From Diphasiastrum complanatum (lineage: Eukaryota; Streptophyta; Lycopodiopsida; Lycopodiales; Lycopodiaceae), in contig CM055111.1 in assembly GCA_029204225.1 (NCBI GenBank), positions 8,568,864 through 8,630,863 on the forward strand: 62,000 bases of DNA, given 5' to 3'. Position numbers and translations under genes: made by a program. Of the stretch, positions 1-11,087 are shown piece after piece. The notes below the pieces were generated by a model. The model was not told the origin of the DNA, did not search any database, and saw nothing but the letters and a program-made list of their open reading frames with translations. Every line of letters begins with the position of its first letter. The first letter of the stretch is position 1.

Positions 1-1066
1 TTTCTTTGTCTGCATTTAGATCTGTGTTAATATTGCTATGCTTATCATTCATTCTGTCTAACTTTTCTAGTTGCTCATTTTGGTAGTAGACGACTAGCAT
101 TTAGTCTTGTCTTTTGCGAATCATTCGTGACTAATTATCACTTGAGCCAAGTCTAAATCTTCGCGAATCATTCGCGACACATAATTTGTCTTGTTGTTCG
201 TGACAAATTATCCTTCTGGTGCTTCATTTATTGATGTTGCGTAATCAAGAATGATCGTGATTTCCATCACTAACGCTCTGTTCGTTTTGATAGCGTAGTC
301 ATGCTTATGGAGAGAGTCGTATAGATCGTTCCACTGCGCACGAACACTTCCGTTCGTGTTTCGTTCTCATTTGTGTTTCGTTTCTCGTTCATATTCGTCT
401 TACCTTCTAAGCTGATTTTTTGTTTCTCACATCACAACACTCTCTTTTCTTTCTCTCTTTCTATATCTCTCTCTCCAATACTATCCACCCTTATGTCATG
501 TCCCTTAGGCCTTTCTCTTTATTGTACGAAAAGCCTTTAATGTTTTCATAAATTGTTCCAGGAAAAAACATGCATTGGCTATGGACAGTGCCTGTATTGA
601 TAATATCGACTAATGAGATCACTACCAAAATCACAATAATAATACACTATAATGACTATGAACTAGCCAATGATGAAAGTAGATGAAGTGTGCCTTGGCT
701 TGTTGCCTCAATGGATTGCTAGTTGTATCTCTTTGATTGGAAATGTACTTTATAAGCAAATTAAATACCAATTGGCATAAGCACATTAGTTAGATCATCT
801 AGAATCATCTTATATGTGGTTATTATTAAAAAACAACGTGATTTGGCATTGGTCATACCTCACCTAAACACCTTGATTTGTAGATTGCACTCCTAAAGCT
901 CTTATGTTAGAAACCCTCTCAGCACCAAGGGGAGCACAAATTACATACACAAGAACAATGTGGTCATTAAGATCCATAGATGAAATTGAAACAAGGCACA
1001 ATTGTGGAGTTTTTGGCTGAGAAGACTCCTCCTCAAGCCTCGGCCCTTTCCCATCATCATCTCAGA
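1..1066. other. No gene seen; AT-rich sequence
   Basis: No coding region is recognisable. There is a perfect odd palindrome TCGCGAATCATTCGCGA at 161-177, with a degenerate copy at 116-130. A CT-rich stretch lies around 440-475. The right part probably belongs to the copia relic that follows. Confidence 0.5.
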
Positions 1067-1935
1067 TCATTGATAGATATGAAGATCCACCATCATGAAG
1101 AGTGCTCTCGGCCCCTTCAAGCTTGAAATTTTGCCCCTCATGGAAAATGACATCTCTACTAATCGTGATCTTACTAGTAAAAAAATTCCATAAGCTTTTC
1201 TAGTGGTGGAATATCCAACCATGACCTCCTTGATAGAGTTGGGATCATCTTTACTCCTTACTTTCAATGGAACATGTATAAAACTTTTGGATCCAAATAT
1301 CCTCAAGTTCTCAACATTAGGCTTCTTCTTATACAACAATTCACAAGTGTTCTACCTCCAATAGCAAGATTAGGCAACAAATTGCATATGTAGTTTGCAC
1401 AAGTGAGAGCCTCACCCCAAAAATGTCTTTGGAAGACATGCATCCAACCTCATAGCTTTTGCACATTCATAGAGCTCAGTTTTTCCTCTCGGCCACTCCA
1501 TTTTGTTGAGGTGAATAAGGACATGTAAGTTCCCTTTTGATGTCTTGTTGCTCACAATACTACTGGAATTTGGTCGCGAAAGTTTCAAACATCATTGACA
1601 TTGAAGAGAAGAAATAAATCTATATGAATCTTGAATAGTCATTAATAACACCACCATTGCTTTTAGTTGAAGAGAAATGCACATTCGAGTGGATTAGTTG
1701 AAAAATTTCTTGAGAGGAAGTAGAACATCTTGGAAATGGCTTCTATGTGCTTTTCCCAAAGCACAAGCCTCACAAGCATGAACATTTGATAAGGATTGGC
1801 AATGCCACGCACCAACTCGACATCACATATGCAATCGCCTATGGAATGCAGTTCATTCTTTATTGTCTTTATTCTGGTCATATAGGTTTGAATGTGCTCC
1901 CACCATTCGAGTTTGACTTCAAAAACATGATCCTA
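1067..1935 (-). pseudogene. Copia gag/pre-integrase/integrase relic with internal deletion
   Basis: Read on the minus strand, 1935 to about 1790 encodes a UBN2-type gag piece (MTRIKTIKNELHSIGD). It passes directly into a GAG-pre-integrase piece (CEACALGKAHRSHF), so the CCHC knuckle and protease have been deleted near 1787. Integrase follows: TKSNGG-VINDYSRFI near 1650, then a CPYSPQQNGVAERKN-like stretch near 1500, and the C-terminal NVENLRIFGSKSFIHVPL to KAYGI part at 1067-1339. Stops and frameshifts interrupt it throughout. The gag piece closely resembles the gag at 54,792-54,980, so it probably belongs to the same copia family as the 51.6-55.3 kb element. Non-functional remnant. Confidence 0.8.
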
Positions 1936-1975
1936 TGATGGATTTGATGTAATAATTTCCATTCAATATATGCAG

Positions 1976-2330
1976 CTTGTACAACAAAAGGATGCTTTTA
2001 GTTGTGCATGGTTCGTCCTGTATAATACAAAGCTCTTTTTTGAGTGGTACAATCTACAAGTCGATGTCGATATTGAAAAGGTAATATTTTGCACATTTGT
2101 TGTTCTTTACATTTTAATTATCATTTATTTAGTGTCATTGTTAGTGATTTGCTCATTCTCTTGGTTTGTCATGACAATTCACTCTTGACTTGTATAATCC
2201 TGATGAAGTGTATAGATTGCGGCAAGAGTTGGTCAAAACTTTTGTACAGAATGGTGTAAGTTTTGTGCCAGAGCTTGAGGGCATTAAAAATAATGCTGCT
2301 CCTGCCTTAACAGCCTTTTAGGTTGCTCAA
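1976..2330 (+). pseudogene. Possible Ulp1/C48 cysteine-protease-like fragment
   Basis: An exon-like piece at 1976-2080 follows a tatatgcag acceptor and ends at an AAG|GTAAT donor. It reads LVQQKDAFSCAWFVLYNTKL, which resembles the catalytic-cysteine segment of Ulp1-like proteases (QQ-x-D-x-x-S-C-G-x-F-V-L), with Ala in place of the usual Gly after Cys. After a possible intron, about 2186-2320 reads LYNPDEVYRLRQELVKTFVQ and then meets a stop. The catalytic His and Asp are not seen. Plant Mutator- and CACTA-type transposons often carry captured Ulp1 domains, so a transposon-borne fragment is the likeliest source. The family call rests on a short motif and is tentative. Confidence 0.35.
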
Positions 2331-2962
2331 GATGCAGATCTTAATATATACAATCAAAGAGACATAGAAGTCCTTCCTAATACAGAGGAAGGTGAAATTA
2401 CAAGATAGGAGATTGTTACCTTGATAGCTCCTGATATTGATATAGAAAATAAAGATAAACTTATTGAATAGGATTTCAAATGTAAATATGTATATATTAC
2501 TATCCAAAAAAAGAGATACAATCTTACATGTAAACAACCCATTTATGGGATTTTTATTGATATCAATATAGATTCTTAAAATTAAGTTGTGTCCATAGTG
2601 CAATACTGGATTGCAATTTTCTAGATTGATAAAATAACAAGATTCTTGTTTTCATATTCAATAACGATGATGGATACGTATTTTCAAATAGCAAATCTCA
2701 GTGTTCTTCCATCAGTTGGATAGTTTCACCAATATCTCTACATTTGATCTCGAACTCATGTCTTTACCACCTACATAAATTCAACACAAAGTATGTTATA
2801 TTTAGGATAAAGATTATACGATAAATTTTTGAAAGAAACTATACATAAAGAATAGAGTGTTTACAGATACTTACAAGTTTACCATTTGAAATAAATCCGA
2901 AGGCTGAAGGTATATCATCTTGTAGGAGCAGCAGTTCCTGCCTGATGTAATCTAGGCTCCAT
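2331..2962. other. No gene seen
   Basis: AT-rich sequence with no recognisable coding region or repeat. It may include decayed continuation of the Ulp1-like piece or the left part of the copia relic that follows. Confidence 0.4.
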
Positions 2963-3560
2963 TGCAAGTTAGCTCTCTCACCAATGGAACCAGGTCTCAA
3001 ATTGTCAAAGGACCATTGTCCTCAAACAATTCTAGAGAAGGAGCAGATGTGTGAATATCCTTACCATTCGATTATAGGATCTCTTAGGTATGCAATGATC
3101 TGTACCAGGCCAGATATAGCTTTTGCAGTCATTTTTTTAAATCAATATATGATGAACCCTGGTGTAACACATTGGAAGGCTCTTATCAGAGTCATGAGAT
3201 ATCTTCAAGCTACTATGGACTTTTGCATTTGTTATGGAGCAAGTCACTAATGACAAAATCAATTTACTCATTGGTTTTACAGATGCAAGTTGGACAGGAG
3301 ATTAGACACTCGTAAATCCACTTCCAAATTTACATTCTTCCTCAACAATGGTCCAATTTTCTGGAATAATCGCAAGCAATCTTTGATAGCTCTATCTTCT
3401 ACATAATTAGAGTATATCGTAGCCTCACAAGCTACAAAGGAAGCAATTTGGTTGAGAAACTTTCAGATATCAGTCTGAATCAATATGCTCCGACATTATT
3501 ATTTTGTGATAATCAAAGTTTCCTCACAGACCACTATATATCACCCATTCTCGACTGACG
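2963..3560 (+). pseudogene. Copia reverse transcriptase C-terminus and RNase H relic
   Basis: The stretch 2984-3250 encodes YPYHSIIGSLRYAMICTRPD and MNPGVTHWKALIRVMRYLQA. These are the conserved copia blocks Y-x-x-x-I-G-S-L-x-Y and H-W-x-A-x-x-R-x-x-R-Y-L between RT and RNase H. After a stop, RNase H follows with one or more frameshifts: GFTDASWTGD near 3280, DTRKSTSKFTFFLNNGPIFW near 3305-3370, then SST*LEYIVASQATKEAIWL and LLFCDNQS to about 3530. The catalytic region is broken by stops. No LTR was identified beside it. Dead fragment, distinct in sequence from the intact copia at 38.4-44.6 kb. Confidence 0.8.
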
Positions 3561-4068
3561 TTTCTTCACAACATGGTGTGAGGAGAGTTCAGCAAGTTGC
3601 TCATTGTAGAAAGTGCACCCTATCAAGCTTGCCTTCTCTGGTTTCTACTTCATGGTAAGTGGCTTGTTTTATCTAGATTTGTTGATGCAATCATCTCTTT
3701 AGTTATGCAATCATTTTAGATGTATGTGGGAAGTGTTCTCACTCCACATAAGTAATCATAGCATCTTGATAACAAGGATTTATATTGTGGAAGGTCTGCT
3801 AATCACAACGATGGACCATTCATGAAATTTTTAATTCATTATACTTTGTAGTAGCCCGTTGGCCAGCGATGGTTCTACCTCATGTTTGTGTATACTCACG
3901 CTGCATGGACAACAATGGAGCATTTGATAATTTGTTAAAATCTGTCTCTAATATGTTCACCAGTGATTTATGACATATATACCTTGTTGATTGTTTATTT
4001 AAGCTAAAATAAAGGCTTAAGAGGGTTTAGGCTTGCTTTGTCAAGAGGAACTATGTGAAACTGTGTAA
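3561..4068. other. No gene seen
   Basis: No recognisable coding region. May be the decayed 3' non-coding part of the preceding copia relic. Confidence 0.35.
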
Positions 4069-4182
<114 letters not shown>

Positions 4183-4409
4183 CCCCACCCTCCCACACAC
4201 ACAGTCAACCATGTCCTCCAAGGTCATTTTTGGCACAATCAAAACGATCGAGATAGAGTTGCATCGACGAATGGTGACATGTACCAATTTCATGGAGTCG
4301 AATGGTGATGAGTGCCAATTTATGAGGAGTGGGCGTAGTGCCTATTCTCATTACAATATAAGCCTTTCATTTAGTCTCATTAAGATATTATAGGAGCACT
4401 TTTTGGTAG

Positions 4410-4745
4410 AATGGTAGGATTCGGAGAATTCATGCTTGGAGAAGCCAGTAAATTGGATGAGGTGTCCAATTATAGCATTTGGAAATTCAAAATGAAGAGT
4501 ATTTTGATGGATAAGGAGCTGTGAGATATCTTCACTGGGGTGGAGCAATGCCCAAATACAACTCCAACCGACATTTGCTCATTCAACAAAAGGGCACGAA
4601 AGTCATTACAATTGATCAATGTGGTCGTGAAGGACCATCATTGCCCATATCAATGAAGTTATGACTGCAAGAGGCACTAGAACACTATTTCAAATGGCGA
4701 ACCCCTCACGAATGATGTGTTTGAGAAGGAAATTAAAAGAAAATT
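4410..4745 (+). pseudogene. Copia gag N-terminal fragment
   Basis: Translation with one stop gives EASKLDEVSNYSIWKFKMKS, then ILMDKEL*DIFTGVEQ and DICSFNKRARKSLQLINVVV. This aligns with the gag start of the minus-strand copia at 55,039-55,302 (SSKLDGISNYAMWKFKMKN, then KKMRKALTFINLSMKD). The match identifies the N-terminal gag domain found upstream of UBN2 in copia polyproteins. An in-frame TGA near 4523 and the lack of downstream domains show it is a truncated relic of that family, here on the opposite strand. Confidence 0.75.
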
Positions 4746-5200
4746 AACTTAAGATAGGGTGTACTTAGAAAATTAACTTAGAATAGGGTGTACTTATAAT
4801 AATAATAATAAATCAAGTAATGATTACAAAAATACTGAGTCATGGTATTCAGCTCGTTAAATTGAATTTTATTTATTTTTACAATACTTGATTCCAAGAT
4901 CAAACAAAAAAGATATGAGGATATGAAGAAAATATAGAATTAAATATAATTAAACCAACATAAAATAAGGGCCTTATTAAAAAAGTTTGTTTTCTTTGAA
5001 ACATTTGGTCATAAAGAAATTAAAATCATAGAGGAAATTTAAAACGTATTGGCAATTTTTTTATGATCACTATTGCAAAATGTTAATATACTCGTGAAAA
5101 AAATTTGAGTTTATTAAAAAAAGTAAAAATGTTACAAAATCAAAATTATCGCAAAAAAAAAACATTTTTTTTCGACGACCATGCACAAATGCAGGAACCC

Positions 5201-5202
<2 letters not shown>
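4746..5202. other. No gene seen; AT-rich
   Basis: Contains a short near-tandem duplication of AAATTAACTTAGAATAGGGT around 4740-4795 and an (AAT)n run near 4798-4812. No coding potential. Confidence 0.5.

Positions 5203-5291
<89 letters not shown>
5203..5291. repeat. (AG)n microsatellite
   Basis: A pure AG dinucleotide tract of about 89 bp, flanked by an A-rich segment on its left side. Confidence 0.98.
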
Positions 5292-5293
<2 letters not shown>

Positions 5294-5394
5294 ACAATAC
5301 ATCTATTGCGAATTTGAGCACATGATATGTACGCATGACCAATAAATATCAAAGTTAGCACAATAAGTGGATCACTATTATATTATTAGAGACA

Positions 5395-6260
5395 AAATAA
5401 CGATGGGCGGCACTATACAACTGGTCTACTGCAAACAAAAGATTTGACAACTCATATTCTCACTAAATCATTACTTCAAGACAAGCATAGAAAGTCGGTA
5501 CTAAAAGACGCCTACTAAGTTTTACATATGTTAAATTGGTTGGATGTAAACTAAGGGAGAGTTTGGATTTGGTGTAAACCATTGTGTGGATTATCCACAC
5601 AATTCAAAAATTGGAATTCTCGACAAGTTTGTGCTAGTTGTAGCGAGAAATACATTTGCATGAAACATCTATGTGTGAATAATCCAACAATGGTCTCCAT
5701 GTTTATTTCCAAGCAAATCCATGACTATATCCATGCAAACAATTTTTTGCTCACATGACCTCCTTTATATATTTCATGAAGATATCATGAATAGATATTT
5801 GGCCATTGTGTTCTTGTGCTAGATTTCATTCTAGGACTAAGCATATTGATATTCATCATTATAATGTAACTAGAGAAAATGTGCTATATGATTGGTTTAT
5901 TGGAAAACAAAGTACATGACACCTTGTATTCTCACAAAGGTTCACTAAAAGACAAGCATACAAAGGCACTCGTAGATAATGCCTACCAAGTTTGAACATA
6001 TATTCATGGACTAAAGTGGATCAATCTCAACTAAGGGGGAGTGATGTGGATTTGTTCGAGATATTTTGTGAATTACCTATGCAATCCAAAATTGAAATTT
6101 TTGGCTAGCTTGTGCTATTTATCACCAGATTATAATTTTATATGGAACATCCACGCGTTGGAATCCACACAAACAAGTTTTCACCTGTGCAACTCCCTTT
6201 GTATGTTCTATCAACCTATGTTTCACTTTTAGAGTCGCACAAAAGCATAAAGACAAAAAG
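5395..6260 (+). pseudogene. Two successive copia 3' ends (RNase H tail plus LTR start)
   Basis: The segment 5440-5520 encodes a copia RNase H tail, THILTKSLLQDKHRKSVLKD. It is followed by a purine-rich CTAAGGGAGAGTTTGGAT, likely PPT/LTR start. A related but diverged copy lies at 5880-6060: LTKALPKDKHTKALVDNAYQ-like codons, then CTAAGGGGGAGTGATGTGGA. The segments downstream of each, 5545-5710 and 6030-6180, also align with each other, so two related elements or a duplicated 3' end sit side by side. Neither retains pol upstream. Exact LTR borders are not defined. Confidence 0.6.
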
Positions 6261-6721
6261 CATAAGAGCCAAATATTTGTTAAAAAATGATAAGTTGTCA
6301 CTTGAAGGACATATGGCCCTTGCTGAGCAATTTTACCTTCAAACTACAACACTAAAGTTGATTACTTTGATTATTGTGAAGCAAACACCTTGGTTATCAT
6401 TGACCTTGGGTGGTAATGACAACTCTAAAAGATGCATCAAGAGCATTACAAAGTAAAACCAAAAAGTTAAGGATTCTTTTGAAACGTGCCATTGCTCATA
6501 AAAACTAGATGAATATAAATAGATTTGTTGGATTTGGCATTTTACCTCTTTAGATTTGTGACTTTCTGAATTTGGCTAAATTTAATTTCTAAAAAATGTG
6601 AAACAAAAATTTGTTTAACAAGTCCTAAGGGCACTTAGGATTAAATCTGTTGAATCAAATCTGATATTTAGATTGCACATTGCACAATGCAAGTTGCAAG
6701 TTGCAAATAGATGATGTAAAG
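6261..6721. other. No gene seen
   Basis: AT-rich, no recognisable feature. Part may be LTR sequence of the preceding copia relic. Confidence 0.4.
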
Positions 6722-6957
6722 TCTATATATACTAAAAGAAAAGTGGTTTCCGGACAGCTCACGCTGCCCGTCACGCTCTCACGGGCAACGTGAGCTGCCC
6801 GGAAACCCATGTTTATAGGTAAAAAAGGCTAAGGAAGGGTGAAGAAAGGGTGAAGACCACAGGCATGGCGAAGACGTGGGCGAGCAGGGGGGATGGGCAC
6901 GGGCCCGCCGCCCTCACATTTGAATTTGCCCGCCGTTGGCCGAGCATGCATTACTAG
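6722..6957 (+). mobile_element. Candidate non-autonomous Helitron-like element
   Basis: The segment starts TCTATATATACTAAAAG, similar to plant Helitron 5' ends, and finishes CTAG followed by T at 6958. Just inside the left end is a GC-rich hairpin: arms 6745-6771 and 6781-6807, 25 of 27 positions pairing, 9-nt loop. A weaker GC-rich stem-like stretch (GCCCGCCGTTGGCCGAGC) lies about 10 nt before the CTAG end. The whole 236-bp segment is far richer in GC than its flanks. The base before the 5' TC is G, whereas Helitrons normally insert after A, and the 3' hairpin is imperfect. It could instead be another foldback-type insertion. Confidence 0.4.
6745..6807. repeat. 27-bp inverted repeat (hairpin)
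   Basis: The left arm begins GGTTTCCGGACAGCTCACG. The right arm ends in its near-complement CGTGAGCTGCCCGGAAACC. Two mismatches in 27 positions, loop CACGCTCTC. Confidence 0.9.
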
Positions 6958-7756
6958 TACACTCTAAAAGTATTCCAAAAGCTACTTACCCAATGACTCA
7001 AGAATGAGCAATGAGAAGGTTTATGAGTACTACTCCTAGCAAGACACATCCTCTTAAATACTTGGTGACTCAATCGATAATTAAGTAATGACTTGAAAGT
7101 TGTGAATGTCTAAGGAACTAACTAGTAACAAGACCTAACTAGTAAAGATGTGCTAGAACTTAGAAATAGTTGATACCTCAAAAAATCTTAAGGTTTAAAA
7201 AAATGCATAACAAATTATTTTAAAAAAATTCTTTTTAAGTTTTTTATAAGGTTATAATTTTTTTTTAGTTATGAGCACTGAAGTGTGCCCTTGTATTTTT
7301 GAAGTGCATTAATTTGTGGATAGATGTAAAAGACCAGCTCCAATTATACGGTGTCATATATTACAGGCATAGGCTAGCTCCGAACTACAGCAACCCAGGA
7401 AGAGTAGCTCCCGACAAAGCGCCAAAGCGATCTATTATCTGTACGTTCTACAACATCCAGAAAAAGCTTCAGAGAGTGACAGGCGTCTCGTTGCTGATGG
7501 TTAGCTGGATTCCTACTCGGAAACCTACGGGGCTATGATATAACGTCTCTATCATAATCAGCTCCCAATTCACAGATCTTATGTTACCTTCCTGTTGCAG
7601 AATATTATCTGCATGTCTGCAAATACTTTCTTGTTGTACGCTAGAAAAATCGACGTAGCAACTTGAAACTTTAAGGAACCCTTTCAGATCTTACTGTCTC
7701 CATCAAATCTGGTTGCTTTGATCGTTACAGAGAATGCAGCTAGAAAACATGTAGCA
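6958..7756. other. Upstream region of the ABCG gene
   Basis: No coding region is supported. The segment becomes less AT-rich from about 7330, which may mark the 5' UTR/promoter area of the transporter gene. No TATA box or transcription start can be assigned with confidence. Confidence 0.4.
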
Positions 7757-10700
7757 ATGGAAGGCAACAAAGATCAGAGCGGAGGAGATGTTCACGTGGC
7801 TGTGGAGGTTACTGGGAGTGCATATGGAAGTCATAGTTCGCCTCTTCCAGTTTATCTGAAGGTGAGCCAAATTTGTCCTACAACGTTCTGACGAAGTGCG
7901 ACTTTAATTTGCTGAATATATTAACTGATGTGTTGTTATACGCGGAAACTTCCTTGATAAGCCGTTGTTGATGTACCTGCGTGGTTGTTGCTTTTGCTGT
8001 GAAAAAGTTCGAAGACGTGAAGTACAAAATATTGTTGAAGCCCAAGCACAAAATTTCGTGGCGCTTTGTAAAGCCAGCCATTGTGGTTCCGACGGAAAAA
8101 GAAATTCTGCATGGAGTAAGTGGATCAGTCGCTCCAGAAGAAGTGCTGGCCATCATGGGTCCTTCGGGTTGTGGAAAAACAACGCTTCTCAACGTCTTCG
8201 GTGGCAGAGTATCCCAGGCGAATGTGACGGGCAGCGTCACTTACAACGAACTGCCTTACAACAGAAGCCTGAGGAGAAGGTAGTCTGTGACAGTTTCGTG
8301 AATGAAGAAATGCGGTTTTGAAAAGGAACAGTTAAAAGTGAACTTCCATGGGCACAAGTCCTTTTGAGCACATAATATTGCTTGCTGAGTCTTATCTGAC
8401 AGTAAAAGTTTTGACTGCAGGATTGGCTTTGTTGCACAAGATGATGTGTTATATCCTCACTTGACGGTGGCAGAGACTTTGATGTATGCAGCCTTGTTAC
8501 GGCTTCCAAATTCTTTCACCAAACAGCAAAAGATACAGAGAGTAGAAGAGATCAGTATCCAACTTGGGCTTGAAAGGTATAATCCCATGATCGACATAAT
8601 TCGCTGGCTGTTAAAATTCCCGCGGCAACTCTTCTTTGATTAGTTTACGGTCATTACAACTAGCTGGATAGGCTTCATGCAAAATATATACTCTGGGATA
8701 CTCAGTTTCATCGCGCATGTGGTGCAGATGCCGAGACACTATAATTGGGGGTCGCTTCCTGAGAGGTATTTCTGGAGGGGAAAGAAAGCGTGTTTGCATA
8801 GGTCATGAAATTCTTATAAATCCATCTCTTCTGTTGTTGGATGAACCCACATCTGGATTAGACTCTACCATTGCTCTCAAAGTCATTCAATCAATTCAGA
8901 GCATAGCACAGGTGATAACATTCCCTGTTCTGTATCAGCAATCACTTTCAATCATGTCTGCGACTCTCTTTTTCGTTATTCTAGGATTAAGTTTGTTGAA
9001 CGGTATGGTCCATGTACAGAAGCTGCTGAAGCCATGGATTACTTTTTTTCAATTGGCTTGTCTCCAGCAATGGCCATGAATCCTGCGCCTGACTTTTTGT
9101 TAGACGTCGCGAATGGTAATTTGGATGCTGTCTCTATACCTCCTGCTCTGGATATCAGTAAAGCAACAAAGACGATAAAAAATGAAATTGCAGGAGGAAA
9201 CCTTGCACGAAAAGAATTTCTCCAGGTACACTGATATACAAACAGATCCAACAAATTAGCACAATTTACCTGCATTCACTCATGGCACTTGTGGATACCA
9301 ATCTTATAGATCGACTACTTCTTTTGCTTTTGCAGTATTTAGTGGCGAAGTTCAACCTCGGAACAGTAATGCAAGAGAACAACAAGCAGCTGGAATCTGT
9401 ATTTTTTAAGGAGGAACTCAAGGAAGCAATTTTGGAAAAACAGGAATGGAGCACAAGTTGGTGGCAGCAGTTTTATGTGCTACTGATACGTGGTCTTGCT
9501 GAGAGAAGGCATGAAGACCTGGGCAGCCATAGAATGTTTCAAGTCACAGCTATGTCGATTATCGTTGGTTTGCTCTGGTGGCAATCAAACACACAAACCG
9601 AAAATAGGCTTGCTGACCAGGTCTCAAATTTATTCACTACTAGGATGGGTGACCATAACAATTCTGTTTCTGATCTGACTCGATTCCACACTGCCAAATT
9701 TCTTCATTCTAATTGGTTCTACTTTGTGGGTTAATGTATTGTAATGCTGTCTGTGCCTCTTATAAGCTTCTACCGCTGGGATGATCCTTAAATGTATTTG
9801 TTTGCCAGGTGGGACTACTCTTTTTCATCAGCATGTTTTGGACTTTTGTTCAAATGTTTATGGCAATGCACACTTTTTCTTTGGAAAGAGCAATGCTTGC
9901 TAAAGAAAGAGCATCCAACATGTATAGATTGAGTGCATATTTCTTGAGCCGCACTTTGGGTGATGTCCCCATGGACATGTTACTCATTTTCACCTTCATA
10001 ACTATTGTCTACTTTACGACACATTTGCGCATGGCCCCTCAAGCATTTATCCTTACACTCCTTACGGTCATTCTTCAAACAATGGCCACACAGGTATGCT
10101 AATTAGTTAGTCACTTCATTTCATTTGCTAACTATTGAAGGATATATATTCTCTCCTCTGTTCTTCTTGTGTGGTATAGGAGAAGCCCCCCATCCCTACT
10201 CCGTAATGTCAACTGCTCTTGTTTTTGTGTATTTTGGAGATGACTCCAGATAAATTTATCGAAATGTTCAAGGCATGGTAGGTTGGTAACTTATTTTTCT
10301 TCAATCAAGGGGCTATCTTGATTCTCAATTGGTTGTTTCCATATGGTCAAATATGGCACACAAGGGGCTTGGTTTATTAGTAGGTGCTACCATGATGGAT
10401 GTGAGAAAGGGGACTACTTTGGCTACAGATCTTATGCACACCTTCATGTTGACTGGTGGTTACTACATTCAGGTGATATTTGCTACATAATTGGATAGCT
10501 AGTCATTTTTTGTTCTTTTAGTAACTAGATGGTAGGCTTAGTAAATGGTGGTTTTTTTTTTAATGTTTTGGTACACATTAGAATGAATGGTAGTTTTTTC
10601 ACAATATACAAAGGGCTTGGTGGTTTTGAAAAGCTAAGAAACACCAAGCTTGCTATATTTGACATCTTTTTGGTACATCATGGCAAGTATTATACTATAT

Positions 10701-11087
10701 TATTGTTGTCTGAAGTTTGAAAAACTATTGTTTAGGTGAGGAAAGTGTATGTGGATTAAGCTTTAAAGAGTTAGAAGAGTTTTTCTAAGGTCTATAAATA
10801 CATGGTTTTGGACTTGTTGTTTTGCAGCACATTCCTGTATCAATCAAGTGGTTGAAATATTTTTCCTTCAACTACCAAAGCTTCAAACTTCTTGTGAAGG
10901 TACAATACAGTGCCAACCAAAGATATAGTTGTTCTAGTCCAGAAGGATGTAGCATCAATACATCACCGTCCATCCATAATGTACAACTAGGTGGTGTTGC
11001 GCAGAGGCTTGGGCATTGCTCTTGTTGTTTGTTGCATATCGAATTTTAGGATATGTTGCACTTCGGAGGATGGAGATAGGGATATGA
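7757..11087 (+). pseudogene. ABCG (WBC-type) half-transporter gene, eight exons, probably damaged
   Basis: Exons inferred from homology and GT-AG borders: 7757-7861, 8008-8279, 8421-8576, 8728-8911 continuing at 8985-9225, 9336-9620, 9809-10093, 10365-10472, 10828-11087. Plant ABCG half-transporters dimerise in membranes to export hormones, lipids or secondary metabolites. The nucleotide-binding domain shows Walker A GPSGCGKTT (8158-8184), the Q-loop region [14 protein letters not shown], signature ISGGERKR (8768-8791) and Walker B LLLLDEP (8828-8848). The membrane domain follows (VGLLFFISMFWTF, LSRTLGDVPMD, LTGGYYIQHIPVSIKWLKYF). It resembles the Arabidopsis ABCG14/21/22/25 group. Lesions: the H-loop segment between SIQSIAQ and [11 protein letters not shown] is missing, with only 73 bp left, bounded by GTGATA and a TTATTCTAG acceptor; joining those sites shifts the frame. 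A one-base indel near 11,003-11,006 separates VQLGGVAQ from the C-terminal AWALLLLFVAYRILGYVALR. Without these it would be about 655 aa, normal for the family. Confidence 0.85.
8912..8984 (+). other. Intron-like remnant where the ABCG H-loop exon should lie
   Basis: Begins GTGATAAC right after CAG and ends TTTTTCGTTATTCTAG. It occupies the position where ABCG proteins encode the conserved H-loop (T-x-H-Q-P) and about 20 residues around it. Exons 8728-8911 and 8985-9225 are in incompatible phases (0 then 2). That suggests loss of a separate small exon together with parts of two introns. A weak alternative is that a TATCAGCAATCA stretch (8933 on) is a decayed HQPS. Confidence 0.5.

Noticed and set aside
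7299-7538. 79-codon frame upstream of the ABCG start as an extra exon
   Set aside because: It lies before the ATG with a good family-consistent N-terminus, lacks splice evidence and has no similarity to ABCG; more likely 5' flank.
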